NCBI RefSeq assembly: GCF_002952215.1
Contig: NZ_CP022600.1
Coordinates: forward strand, 2,976,001 to 3,040,000
Source: Porphyrobacter sp. HT-58-2
GTDB taxonomy: Bacteria; Pseudomonadota; Alphaproteobacteria; Sphingomonadales; Sphingomonadaceae
DNA: 64,000 nt
Direction: 5' to 3'
Part shown: one piece after another, positions 52,182 through 61,259 of the stretch
Layout: every line of letters begins with the position of its first letter
Numbering within the stretch: the first letter of the stretch is position 1
Position numbers and translations under genes: made by a program
Notes under the pieces: model-generated
The model's database searches: none
What the model was told of the DNA's origin: nothing
What the model saw: only the letters and a program-made list of their open reading frames with translations

Positions 52182-54601
52182 TCCGCCGCCTGCCACATGG
52201 TGTGATCATCGCCCGCCCCGCCATCGGGCCATGTCCTGCCAGTAAGCGCCGGGAACCAGGCCGAGGGCGCATCGCCCACCGCTTCGCGCAGCAGATCGAG
52301 CCGCCGCACCGCGCTTTCGCGGCCCGAAAGGATCGTCAGCACCTCCGGCGCGCCCGACAGATCGAGCCGCACCACCACGGAGGCATCAGGCTGCCGCACG
52401 AGGAAGCAGCGCGAATGGGCGGGCAGGCTGCGGATCAGCGCGAATTCATGCGGCGTCAGGCCAAAGCCGTCGCAATAATCCTCAGGCCGGGCGCGACTGT
52501 TGGGCATGAACACCATCGTCGCGGTCTGTTCGACCAGCGCGGTCGAAATCTTGCTGTCGAGCGCATCGCGGGCTGATTGCGTGGCAAAGCCGACCAGCGC
52601 GTTGCGCTTTCTCAGCGTCTTGAGCCAGTCGCGGATGCGCGCGGCAAACACCTCGTCATCCAGCGCCTTCCAGCCCTCGTCGATCAGGATCATGGTCGGC
52701 TGCCCGTCCAGCCGCTCGTCGATGCGGTGGAAGAGATACATCATGGTCGGCGTGCGCAGGCGCGGGTTTTCGAGCAGCGCGGTCATGTCGAAGCCCAGCA
52801 CGCGGGTTTCGAGATCCAGAAGATCGCGCGCATTGTCGAACAGCCAGCTGTGTTCGCCTTCTGCGATCCACGCACCGAGGCGATCGGCAAGGTCGCCCGG
52901 CTCGGGACGCCGCGTGCCGGCCAGCAGCTCCTTGAAGTGGCGCAGGCGCCGCAGCGAAGGATCATTGGCATAGGTCGCATCGACCGCGGCGGAAATGGTC
53001 GAAAACTCCTCAGGCCCATCGGCCTTGAGCAGCACCGCCAGCCAGTCACGCAGGAAGGCGCGGTTGGCCGGTGTATCGGGCAGGCTCAGCGGATTGAACC
53101 CGGTGGGCTGGCCCGGCGCGATCCGGTCATAGCGCCCGCCGATCCCGCGAATGAACAGCTCCGCGCCGCGATCCTTGTCGAACAGAATGGTGCGGGGGCG
53201 GAATTTCTGCGCCTGCGCGGCGAGGAAATTCATTACCACGGTCTTGCCCGATCCGCTCGGCCCGATGACGCTGAAATTGCCGAGGTCGCCGTGGTGGAAA
53301 TTGAAGAAGAACGGGGTGGCGCTGGTGGTTTCCAGCAGGGTCACCGCATCGCCCCAGTGGTTGCCGCTCGCCTGCCCCAGCGCAAAGCCGTGAAAGGAGC
53401 CAAATCCCGCCATATTGGCCGAGGAAATCAGCGCGCGGCGCACGATATATTCCTCGTTGCCGGGGAACTGCGCCCAGAAGGCGGGTTCGAGATTGGTGTC
53501 CTCGCGCACCGCGATCGCGCCGGTATCCGCCAATGCCGCCGCGCAGGCGGCCATCGCGTCATCGAGGCGCGGGAGGGTGCTCTCGCGCACCAGCACGGTG
53601 AGGTGATGATCGCCAAAGCCGACCGCGCCATTGCCCAGCGCATCGCGCGCGGCGAGCATGTCGGCACGTTCGGCGGCGGCTTCCTCATCGACCGAGCGCG
53701 AGCGCCGCAGCGCAAGGTCGATCCGTTCCTTGGCCGTGGTGCGCTCGTTCGGAGCGTAGCTTTCGGTAACGACCATTTCGAACGGCTGGCGCAGCAGATT
53801 GTCGAGCAGGCCGGGCGAAGTCGCCTCGGGGTAGTCCTTCAGGCCGAGGATCGCGGCGAAATCGGGCGCGGCTGACCCGCGCAGCTCCATCGCATCAAGC
53901 CCGAAGCTCGCGCGGCGATAGGGGAGCATATGGCCGATGTCGGTGTCTTCCGAAGGACGGCGCACCGGGCGCATTTCGCCGTTGTAGAGCGCGCTGAGCA
54001 GCTCCAGCATCTCCGAATTGGTGCCTGCCGAACCGGGGGCCTGATAATCCCCCAGCACCGCCGCGCCGTAGTTCTGCAAGCTGGCGACGAGGCCGGTGAT
54101 CGCGGCCTTGAGGCTTCGCAGATCCTTGGGATCGGCCTCAAGCTCGTCGGCACCCGCACGGCTGAACAGCTTGGCCATGCGTTCCGGCAGGCCCGTCTTG
54201 CCGCGCGCGGGACGGCGGATCAGGGTCACGAACTGATCATTGATGAACAGCGATCCCCCCGCTAGCCGCTGCTTCCAGCGCGCGTCGATATGGCGACTGA
54301 GAGGATCGGGGAATTCCGCATCCAGCTCCACCTCGACCCGGCGGCGGATGACGTGGTGATACATCACGAAGCGCGCATCGAGGGTCGAACGCAGCATCAC
54401 CTCGCGCGTCGCGGCATGGGCGTTGAGGGCGTCCGAATCCTCCGTCTCGAACAGCAGACCCGGCACCTGAATTGCGCTCATGACGGAACCATCGCGCAGC
54501 AGCACGGTGTTCTCGTCAATCAGGCGGGCATAGGGCAGCCGGTCTCCGACCCTGGCTTCCTTGGCGCTCCAGCTGGCAGGGCCGATCCACTTACGGGGCA
54601 T
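52178..54601 (-). CDS. virB4: Type IV secretion ATPase VirB4
   Basis: The 807-residue ATPase energises pilus biogenesis. Its N-terminal domain has ARLIDENTVLLRDGSVMSAIQVPGL; the C-terminal RecA-like part has Walker A GPSGSGKT (447-454), FDKDRGAELFIRGIGGRYDRIAPG, PGFNPL-type FNPLSLPDTPANRAF, LFDNARDLLDLETRVLGFDMT, Walker B MILIDEGWKALDD and FATQSARDAL. It overlaps virB3 by 11 bases and virB6 by four. All motifs intact, so the secretion machine is likely active. Confidence 0.96.
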   Translation of the reverse strand: MPRKWIGPASWSAKEARVGDRLPYARLIDENTVLLRDGSVMSAIQVPGLLFETEDSDALNAHAATREVMLRSTLDARFVMYHHVIRRRVEVELDAEFPDPLSRHIDARWKQRLAGGSLFINDQFVTLIRRPARGKTGLPERMAKLFSRAGADELEADPKDLRSLKAAITGLVASLQNYGAAVLGDYQAPGSAGTNSEMLELLSALYNGEMRPVRRPSEDTDIGHMLPYRRASFGLDAMELRGSAAPDFAAILGLKDYPEATSPGLLDNLLRQPFEMVVTESYAPNERTTAKERIDLALRRSRSVDEEAAAERADMLAARDALGNGAVGFGDHHLTVLVRESTLPRLDDAMAACAAALADTGAIAVREDTNLEPAFWAQFPGNEEYIVRRALISSANMAGFGSFHGFALGQASGNHWGDAVTLLETTSATPFFFNFHHGDLGNFSVIGPSGSGKTVVMNFLAAQAQKFRPRTILFDKDRGAELFIRGIGGRYDRIAPGQPTGFNPLSLPDTPANRAFLRDWLAVLLKADGPEEFSTISAAVDATYANDPSLRRLRHFKELLAGTRRPEPGDLADRLGAWIAEGEHSWLFDNARDLLDLETRVLGFDMTALLENPRLRTPTMMYLFHRIDERLDGQPTMILIDEGWKALDDEVFAARIRDWLKTLRKRNALVGFATQSARDALDSKISTALVEQTATMVFMPNSRARPEDYCDGFGLTPHEFALIRSLPAHSRCFLVRQPDASVVVRLDLSGAPEVLTILSGRESAVRRLDLLREAVGDAPSAWFPALTGRTWPDGGAGDDHTMWQAAE

Positions 54602-54875
54602 AGGAATTGCACCCCCAGCGCTTGAAATTGGGCACCCGCGGGCATTTGGAGACCTTGGTGATCCACAGGTCGAAGATGCGCGGTTCGCGCAGCGAAGCGA
54701 AGTAGCCGACCACGTGCATCACCACCGGCACCGGGATGATCCACCAGCTGTTGAGGATCAGGAACGAAATCGTCGTCACCATCATGTTGATGATGAAGAA
54801 ATTCATCGTCACGCCCGCAAACATCTGCGGGCGGGTGAGAGTGCGGTGCACCGGATGACGGACGAGATCGGTCAT
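54591..54875 (-). CDS. virB3: Type IV secretion protein VirB3
   Basis: A 94-residue inner-membrane protein. HPVHRTLTRPQMFAGV is the VirB3 signature, followed by two spans: TMNFFIINMMVTTISFLIL and WWIIPVPVVMHVVGYFA. SLREPRIFDLWITKVSKCPR at the C-terminus is also typical. It lies seven bases after virB2 and overlaps virB4. Confidence 0.93.
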   Translation of the reverse strand: MTDLVRHPVHRTLTRPQMFAGVTMNFFIINMMVTTISFLILNSWWIIPVPVVMHVVGYFASLREPRIFDLWITKVSKCPRVPNFKRWGCNSYAP

Positions 54876-54882
54876 CGCCGGC

Positions 54883-55188
54883 TCAGAACCCGCTGATGCT
54901 GGCGACCAGTCTGGGCGCGCCGAAGATGATGAAAACGCCGATGATCACTGTCGCCCCGTAACGCCAGTTCATCCGGCCGGTCAGCATCATGAAGCCCACG
55001 CCGGCAACCGCCATGACAGCAAGGCTGGTGGCGATCGGCCCGAGCAGGATGCCCTGCATCCAGGAAAGCGCGTTGGTGATGGGGTCTCCCCCCTGCCCCG
55101 CAGCGGCCTGCGCAAAGGCGGCGGACGGGGTCAGCGCCAGCGTCAGCAGGGCAAGAAGGCGGGCGGAAATGCGGAACTGCGACATCAT
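54883..55188 (-). CDS. virB2: Type IV secretion pilin VirB2
   Basis: A 101-residue pilin precursor with a long signal (LLALLTLALTPSAAFAQA), a short mature part and two hydrophobic helices: WMQGILLGPIATSLAVMAVAGVGFMMLTGR and YGATVIIGVFIIFGAPRLVASI. The MLTGRMNWRYG loop is the usual TrbC/VirB2 turn between them. The two leading Met codons leave the start open by one residue. It precedes virB3. Confidence 0.92.
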   Translation of the reverse strand: MMSQFRISARLLALLTLALTPSAAFAQAAAGQGGDPITNALSWMQGILLGPIATSLAVMAVAGVGFMMLTGRMNWRYGATVIIGVFIIFGAPRLVASISGF

Positions 55189-55225
55189 TTTGCGATCATT
55201 CTTTCATGTGATGTTGCCCGGCAGA

Positions 55226-55864
55226 TCATTGACCGGCCGGACGCGAATGGTTGGCAAGCCGCCCCATGATGGCGGCAACATACTGCTTTGTCTCGCGGAT
55301 ATTGGGAATGCCCCCAGCGCGCTCGACCCGGCCCGGCCCGGCATTATAGGCCGCCAGCGCCTTTTCCAGATCGCCGTCAAACCGATCGAGCTGTTCGCGC
55401 AGATAGCGCGCCCCGCCTTCAAGGTTCGCATAGGGATCGCGCGGATCTACCCCGAGATAGCGCGCCGTGCCGGGCATCAGCTGCGCCAGCCCCTGCGCCC
55501 CGACCGGGGAGACGGCGCTCTCGTTCCAGCGGCTTTCCTGCCACACCAGCGCCTCAAGCAGGCTGGGAGACAGATCGAACCGCTGGCTGAGCTCGGCAAT
55601 CTTGGCCGAATAGCGCGGGGGAATGCCGGCCGCGTGGCGGGCGGGATCGGCAATGGCATGATCGGGCAGTGCGGGGATTTCGGCAAGGTCGGCGGCGGTC
55701 AGCGGCGCACGCGCGGGATCGACCACGGCCGGCTGTCCGGCAAGCGGCCCTGCCACCCAGCGCGCGCCGTCCGAGCCCAGTTCCAGCACATCGGCCCGGC
55801 CCTCAGCCGCAAGCCCGACCGCAGCAGCAACAATCATGACGCGGCAAGCCGCGGCGAGAATCAT
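55226..55864 (-). CDS. virB1: Lytic transglycosylase, VirB1-type
   Basis: A 212-residue periplasmic peptidoglycan hydrolase. The SLT domain is complete: LSPSLLEALVWQESRWNESAVSPVGAQGLAQLMPGTARYLG with the catalytic Glu in WQES, DPYANLEGGARYLREQLDRF and ALAAYNAGPGRVERAGGIPNIRETKQYV. A signal peptide (MIVAAAVGLAAEGRA) supports either 55864 or 55837 as start. It opens local gaps in the wall for the secretion channel and is the first gene of the virB operon. Confidence 0.92.
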   Translation of the reverse strand: MILAAACRVMIVAAAVGLAAEGRADVLELGSDGARWVAGPLAGQPAVVDPARAPLTAADLAEIPALPDHAIADPARHAAGIPPRYSAKIAELSQRFDLSPSLLEALVWQESRWNESAVSPVGAQGLAQLMPGTARYLGVDPRDPYANLEGGARYLREQLDRFDGDLEKALAAYNAGPGRVERAGGIPNIRETKQYVAAIMGRLANHSRPAGQ

Positions 55865-56052
55865 GTCTCGGCCCTCCAGAATGACCCCCTTTGTCTATCC
55901 TAAATGACAGGCGGGTGACAGTCTTGCGAAAGCCAGAGCCCGCGATGCGCGCTCGGCCGTGGCGCCGGACAGCAAAACGGGCGAGCCGCCTGTGGCAGCC
56001 CGCCCGTGATGCGCATCGGTGCGGCCCGCAGGCCGCGAATCAGCCGCGTATC

Positions 56053-56436
56053 TCAATCGCGATAGGTCAGCTGTTCGCTGCGCGCCGCGGCAGGACGAAA
56101 CTCGCCGCGCTCCAGCATCTTGAGCGCCTTGCGCGCAAGACGCCGCGAATCGGTCGCGGTGCCATCGGCAGTATCGAGCTCGATCACTTCATGACACGCC
56201 AGCGCCTGTTCGAAGGCAGCGCGTGCCTTGGCGTCATGGCCCGCCTGCGCATAGGCAATCCCGAGATTGATCAGCACGGCTGCATCATGCGGCGCCGCAA
56301 TGCTCGCGCGTTCAAGCGTGGCGAGCGCCTGCTCGGCCTTCCCGGCAGCGAGCGGCTGGACGGCAAGCTCAGGCGCAGCTGCGGAGGCGAAGGGCGTTGC
56401 GGCAAACAGCGCGAGCGCGAAGGCGGTAACGGACAT
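56053..56436 (-). CDS. Secreted TPR protein
   Basis: A 127-residue product with a signal peptide (VTAFALALFAATPFASAAA) and tetratricopeptide-like helices: AEQALATLERASIAAPHDAAVLINLGIAYAQAGHDAKARAAFEQAL. It ends SRRLARKALKMLERGEFRPAAARS. The start at 56436 (MSVTAFAL) was chosen because AGAGGAG lies eight bases upstream. Partner unknown; it may be a periplasmic scaffold. It precedes virB1 on the same strand with a 188-base gap and is separated from the divergent lipoprotein by an A+T-rich regulatory gap. Confidence 0.78.
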   Translation of the reverse strand: MSVTAFALALFAATPFASAAAPELAVQPLAAGKAEQALATLERASIAAPHDAAVLINLGIAYAQAGHDAKARAAFEQALACHEVIELDTADGTATDSRRLARKALKMLERGEFRPAAARSEQLTYRD

Positions 56437-56756
56437 CGGCATGGCTCCTCTATCATCGAGCTGCATGATGACTCGCCTTGGCCGTGGATGCAACAAAACT
56501 GTAATATTGTAATTTTTCTGTAATTTATAGTCTCAAATGCGTGTTTTTTAACCCTTTTTATATGACATTTTGAACGTTTTAGGCCCGATCCGGTGTCGGC
56601 GAATTTTGTCATATTTGTCTTTCTTCGGTCATAATCGCGCAACTGCAACACGACTGTAATGCTGCAAGAATTCTGACACGCCCGCCCCCTAGCGACCCCT
56701 CAGCGCATCACGTCACGCGCCATTTCGATTCTCGGCTCATTAGGGGACCATCGCTC
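56437..56756. promoter_or_regulatory. A+T-rich divergent regulatory region with PHO-box-like direct repeats
   Basis: This 320-base gap is much richer in A+T than its surroundings. TTGTAAT (56507-56513), four bases and CTGTAAT (56518-56524) form an 11-bp-period direct repeat, with another CTGTAAT at 56499-56505 and a fourth at 56654-56660. PhoB-type and other OmpR-family regulators bind such repeats; the canonical PHO box is CTGTCAT with 4-base spacing, so this is a variant. The gap serves the TPR gene and the lipoprotein-TonB receptor operon. Confidence 0.5.
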
Positions 56757-58322
56757 GTGAAAAACATTCAACGCACTCTGATCTTGGGTTGCAGCCTTGT
56801 TGCTTTGGCAGGTTGCGGCGCGGATGAAATCGTCTCGCCCGGCACGAGCGGCGACATCATCATCAACAACCCGCCCCCGGCCCCTGCCCCGACGCCGACC
56901 CCCACGCCGACCCAGTCGCTGGTCACGCCGGCGGCCGGTTGCCCCACTATCGCCACGCCGGGCGGTCTGACCGATGCCGGCACCCTGTCCGGCCCGACCG
57001 GCGAGTATCGCGTGTGCCGCCTGCCGGCGCGCTTTACCACCACCGATACGCTGCCGTTCATCCGCGGCCTCGTCTATCAGATCCCCGGCCGTGTCGAAGT
57101 GGGCGAGGATCGCGGCTTTGCCAGCACCGGCAACGCTGTCACCCTGACGGTCCAGCCGGGCGTGATTCTGTTCGGCCAGCAGGACTCCTATCTGGTGGTC
57201 AACCGCGGCAACCAGATCCAGTCGAACGGCACCGCTGATCGCCCGATCATCTGGACCAGCCGCGATAACATCCAGGGTCTGACCGACGACAACAGCCAGC
57301 AGCAGTGGGGCGGCGTCGTGCTGCTCGGCCGCGCGCCGCACTCGGATTGCTCGACCGGCGTGTTCAACACCGCTGCCAACCCCAATGCCAACCCGACCTG
57401 CGAAGGTCGCCTGGAAGGTGCGGCAGTCGCCACCCCGTTCGGCGGTGCCAACCGCAATGACAGCTCGGGCTCGTTCCGCTTCAACCAGATCCGCTTTTCG
57501 GGCTTTGAACTGGCCCCGAACAACGAATTGCAGGCGCTGACCACCGGCGGCGCAGGTTCGGGGACGGTGATCGAGAACCTCGTCTCGTTCAACAGCTCGG
57601 ATGACGGCGTCGAGTTCTTCGGCGGCGTGCTCAACATGCGCAACTTCGCGATCATCGGTGCTTCGGACGATTCGCTTGACGTCGACACCGGTGCCGACGT
57701 CAATCTCGACACCGTGATCGTCGTGCAGCGCCAGACCACCGGTGACCGCGTCATTGAGCTGGATTCGCCCAACGTGGCTGACCGTACGCCCTCGAACGCG
57801 ATCCCGCAGACCCGCTTCCAGGTGAACAACTTCACCTTCGTCGTGCGTGACGGCGCTCCGCAGGCCGTGCAGGCGCGCGGCGGTGCGGCGCTTGGCCTTA
57901 CCAACGGCGTGATCAATGCCGGGAACAACCACTGCTTCCAGCTCGACGAGCCGACCACGCTGGCGGCGCTGATCGGGATCGATTCGGTGGTGGGCGACTG
58001 CCCGACCGGCAACATTGCGCGCGGCGGTGGCGGCAACACCAATGAACAGGCGCTGGCGGCAGTCAATGCCGGCACCAACAACAACTTCGCCTTCACCATC
58101 ACCCTGACCAACAATGTGGTCAACGGGACGGGCGAAGCGGGCCGCACTGCCTTCAACGCCAACAGCCGGTCGACCTTCTTCCCGACCCGCAGCTTCATCG
58201 GCGCGGTGGAGAATGCTGCTGCGCTGGCCAGCACCTTCGGCAACTGGACCTGCAACTCGTCGATCCAGAACTTCAACAGTTCGACCGGCGCCTGCACCTC
58301 GCTGCCTGTCTACCCGGTCTGA
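56757..58322 (+). CDS. Secreted lipoprotein with parallel beta-helix-like repeats, partner of TonB receptor
   Basis: A 521-residue protein from GTG 56757 (GGGGA upstream). The lipobox LAGC gives a lipidated Cys20. After a proline linker (about residues 35-52) the protein has repeating strand-like segments (VTLTVQPGVILFG, PIIWTSRD, GVEFFGGVLNMRNFAIIGASDDSLDVDTGADVNLDTVIVV), suggesting a right-handed parallel beta-helix. Several cysteine pairs occur. Function is unknown; adjacency and order with a TonB receptor suggest a surface ligand-binding partner. The TonB gene starts 99 bases later. Confidence 0.75.
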   Translation: MKNIQRTLILGCSLVALAGCGADEIVSPGTSGDIIINNPPPAPAPTPTPTPTQSLVTPAAGCPTIATPGGLTDAGTLSGPTGEYRVCRLPARFTTTDTLPFIRGLVYQIPGRVEVGEDRGFASTGNAVTLTVQPGVILFGQQDSYLVVNRGNQIQSNGTADRPIIWTSRDNIQGLTDDNSQQQWGGVVLLGRAPHSDCSTGVFNTAANPNANPTCEGRLEGAAVATPFGGANRNDSSGSFRFNQIRFSGFELAPNNELQALTTGGAGSGTVIENLVSFNSSDDGVEFFGGVLNMRNFAIIGASDDSLDVDTGADVNLDTVIVVQRQTTGDRVIELDSPNVADRTPSNAIPQTRFQVNNFTFVVRDGAPQAVQARGGAALGLTNGVINAGNNHCFQLDEPTTLAALIGIDSVVGDCPTGNIARGGGGNTNEQALAAVNAGTNNNFAFTITLTNNVVNGTGEAGRTAFNANSRSTFFPTRSFIGAVENAAALASTFGNWTCNSSIQNFNSSTGACTSLPVYPV

Positions 58323-58421
58323 TCCGGGCCCATGCAACCTGTCGGGGGAGGTGCCGCTTCATCGCTGCGCCTCCCCTGTTTTCGCATCAAGACTGACCAG
58401 ATCATCAGGGGGGCTACACCC

Positions 58422-61133
58422 ATGTCGACCGGCACGCGCCTTGCAGGGCTGCTGCTTCTCACCACTTCGCTGACCTTGCCTTCGGTTCTTCACGCGCAGG
58501 AAGCGCCGCAAGAGCAAGAGGCACAGTCCGAAGACCTCGGCGAAGAGGATTCCCCGGACGAAAGCCTGCAACAGGCCGACATTTCGGTGCCGGGCGGCGG
58601 GATCATCGTGACCGGTCGCCGCAACCGCGATCCGGCGCGCAATTCGGGGCAGGTGCTGAGCGTTCTCTCCGAAGCCGATATCGCCCGCACCGGCGAAGGC
58701 GACATTGCCGGCGCACTGGCACGGGTCAGCGGCCTTTCGCTGGTGGGCAATGGCCGCGTGTTCGTGCGCGGGTTGGGTGATCGCTATTCGCTTGCCCTGC
58801 TCAACGGCCTGCCCCTGCCCAGCCCCGAACCGCTGAGCCGCGTCGTTCCGCTCGATATCTTCCCGACCAGCGTGATCGCATCGTCACTGGTGCAGAAGAC
58901 CTATTCGGCCAACTTCCCCGGCGAATTCGGCGGCGGTGTGATCAACCTGACCACCAAGGCCATTCCGTCCGAAGACTTCCTCACCATCAGCATCTCGGGC
59001 AGCGGGGATACCGAAACCACCTTCCAGAACGGGCTGACCTATTTCGGTTCGGACTGGGACGGGTTCGGGTTTGACAACGGCAACCGCGATTTCCCCACGG
59101 CGCTGCAGGGCCTGATCGCCAGCGGCACGCGCGTCAACGATGCACCGATCGCGGTGCAGCGCCAGTTGGCCGGGCAGGTCATGCCCCTGAACCTCGTCAC
59201 GCTGCAGAAGAACGACGTGCTGCCCGCGAATTTCTCCGGCAGCATCACCGGCGGCGGATCGTTCGAGATCGGCGACGGCAATTATCTCGGGATCATCGCC
59301 ACCGCCGGGATCACCAATTCCTGGCGCAACCGCAACGTCACCAGCCAGCAGTTCGGCGATGCCGAAGCGGGCCAGATCCTGTTCGATTCGCAAAACTTCA
59401 TCACCGACAACAAGGTGCTGGTGAACGGCCTGATCGGGCTCGGGCTCGACATTGGCGAGCACACCATCCGCTGGACCAATCTCTATATCCGCGACACTCT
59501 GAAGACCGCGCGGCTGGCCACCGGCACCGATGCTTTCACAGACGTTGCGCGCCCGTTCGATTTCCAGACCCAGCAGACCGGCTGGTTCGAACGCCAGCTG
59601 ATGGATTCGCAGCTGGTGGCCGAATTCAACTTCGACAAGTTCGAGATCGACCTGCGCGGCGGCTATGCCCGCACCGATCGCGAAGCGCCCTACAACGCCA
59701 TCGTTCCCTATATCCGCACCAACATCCCCAATGACCCCTTCGGCGACAAGTTCGTGGTGGATGTCGGCGCGCTGATCGGCGGGACCGAGCGCATCCAGGT
59801 CGGCTTCGAAGACCTGCGGGAAGAACTGTGGTTCGGCGGCGCGGACGTGACCTTCGAGGTTTCCGACACCCTGTCGCTGACGGCGGGTTATGCCTATTCC
59901 GACACCACCCGCCGCTCGATCTCCTTCATTATCCGTCCGCTGCTCGGCTCTACAGCCGACTTGACGCCGGCGCTGCGTGCGCTGGGTCTGCGCAAGCCGG
60001 GCGACATCATCAACGGTGCGGTGCTGGCCGAATTCCCCGATGGCCGCCCGTTCTTCAATGTCACCGTATCCGACCCGACCCCCTTCCCGGTGTTCGACGC
60101 GGCGCTGACCGTTCACGCTGGCTATGGCCTTGCGCGCTATCGCCCGACCGACCGGCTCAGCATCGAGGCGGGTGTGCGTTATGAAGACGGCCTTCAGGTC
60201 GCCGCGCCCGATCTGCGCTTTGGCGGCGGCAACATTGCGACCCCGACGCGCATTGCCAATGATTACTTCCTGCCCTCGGCCACGGTGACGTGGGAGGCGA
60301 TGGACGATCTCCAGCTGCGCCTTTCTGCCTCGCAGACCATCGCCCGCCCGCAGTTCCGCGAGCTGGTGGAACAGACCTATTTCGATCCCGAATCGAACCG
60401 TCGTTTCCGCGGCAACCCGTTCCTGCAGGACAGCGAGCTGATCAACCTTGAAGCGCGCGCCGAATATTACATGGGCGGACCGAACCGGGTGAGCCTTGCG
60501 GGCTTCTTCAAGAAGATCGACAACCCGATCGAAAACTTCCTGATCACCGCGCCGGGTATCATCGAAACCAGCTATGCCAACGCGCCGGAAGCCGAGCTTT
60601 ACGGGGCCGAGCTCGATCTCGCCTACGGGATCGATCTGTCGGACTGGGGCGGGCTTTTCGAGACCAAGCAGTTCCTGATCCTGGCGAATTACACCTACAC
60701 CCAATCGAGCATTTCGGTCGGCGCGACCGATCTTGCCCCGATCCCCGGTGCGACCGGCCAGGTGGCGAGCCAGCTGTTCGACGACGGAGCACCGCTCGTG
60801 GGCCAATCCGACCACGTCGCCAACGTCTCCTTCGGGATTGAGGATCTGGACAAGGTCCAGCAGTTCACCGTGATGTTCAACTATGCCAGCGAGCGTGTGA
60901 CCCTGCGTGGCGGGGCGCTGCCGGACGTGGTCGAAAACCCCGGCCTTACGGTCGATCTGGTGGCGCGTTCGCAGGTCAAGCTTGGGGGCGTTCCGCTCGA
61001 ACTGAGCTTCGAGGCGCGCAACATCCTGGGCCGTGACAACTTCGAGTTCCAGGAAGTGAACGGCAACCGCGCCGAGCTCAACACCTTCGATGTCGGCACC
61101 ACCTTCGCCATCGGGCTGAAGGCCGAATTCTAG
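58422..61133 (+). CDS. TonB-dependent receptor
   Basis: A 903-residue outer-membrane receptor. AGGGGGG precedes ATG 58422; the signal peptide ends SVLHAQ. The plug domain includes NSGQVLSVLSEADIARTGEGDIAGALARVSGL, GRVFVRGLGDRYSLALLNGLPLPSPEPLSRVVPLDIFPTS and FPGEFGGGVINLTTKAIPSE. A 22-strand barrel follows and closes with VGTTFAIGLKAEF. No classical TonB box was noticed at the mature N-terminus. The substrate is unknown. It is co-directional with the lipoprotein and ends at a strong terminator. Confidence 0.93.
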   Translation: MSTGTRLAGLLLLTTSLTLPSVLHAQEAPQEQEAQSEDLGEEDSPDESLQQADISVPGGGIIVTGRRNRDPARNSGQVLSVLSEADIARTGEGDIAGALARVSGLSLVGNGRVFVRGLGDRYSLALLNGLPLPSPEPLSRVVPLDIFPTSVIASSLVQKTYSANFPGEFGGGVINLTTKAIPSEDFLTISISGSGDTETTFQNGLTYFGSDWDGFGFDNGNRDFPTALQGLIASGTRVNDAPIAVQRQLAGQVMPLNLVTLQKNDVLPANFSGSITGGGSFEIGDGNYLGIIATAGITNSWRNRNVTSQQFGDAEAGQILFDSQNFITDNKVLVNGLIGLGLDIGEHTIRWTNLYIRDTLKTARLATGTDAFTDVARPFDFQTQQTGWFERQLMDSQLVAEFNFDKFEIDLRGGYARTDREAPYNAIVPYIRTNIPNDPFGDKFVVDVGALIGGTERIQVGFEDLREELWFGGADVTFEVSDTLSLTAGYAYSDTTRRSISFIIRPLLGSTADLTPALRALGLRKPGDIINGAVLAEFPDGRPFFNVTVSDPTPFPVFDAALTVHAGYGLARYRPTDRLSIEAGVRYEDGLQVAAPDLRFGGGNIATPTRIANDYFLPSATVTWEAMDDLQLRLSASQTIARPQFRELVEQTYFDPESNRRFRGNPFLQDSELINLEARAEYYMGGPNRVSLAGFFKKIDNPIENFLITAPGIIETSYANAPEAELYGAELDLAYGIDLSDWGGLFETKQFLILANYTYTQSSISVGATDLAPIPGATGQVASQLFDDGAPLVGQSDHVANVSFGIEDLDKVQQFTVMFNYASERVTLRGGALPDVVENPGLTVDLVARSQVKLGGVPLELSFEARNILGRDNFEFQEVNGNRAELNTFDVGTTFAIGLKAEF

Positions 61134-61152
61134 GCACACGACATTGCATCGC

Positions 61153-61182
61153 AAAAGGCCGCTCCCTGAGGGGCGGCCTTTT
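61153..61182. terminator. Bidirectional terminator after the TonB receptor
   Basis: AAAAGGCCGC and GCGGCCTTTT form a perfect 10-bp stem around a 10-base loop, 20 bases after the receptor stop. T-rich ends occur on both strands, so it also serves the convergent P450 gene. Confidence 0.88.
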
Positions 61183-61259
61183 CGTGTGGCAAATCGAAAC
61201 GACCAAGAGGCGCAAGGCGCCCGACAGCCCCCGTTTGCTTTTGCCTATTCGCGTGCGCC

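Noticed and set aside
56700..61154. Long frames antisense to the lipoprotein and TonB receptor
   Set aside because: Products are rich in R, D and V with no signal or domain; the sense frames have clear signal peptides and motifs.
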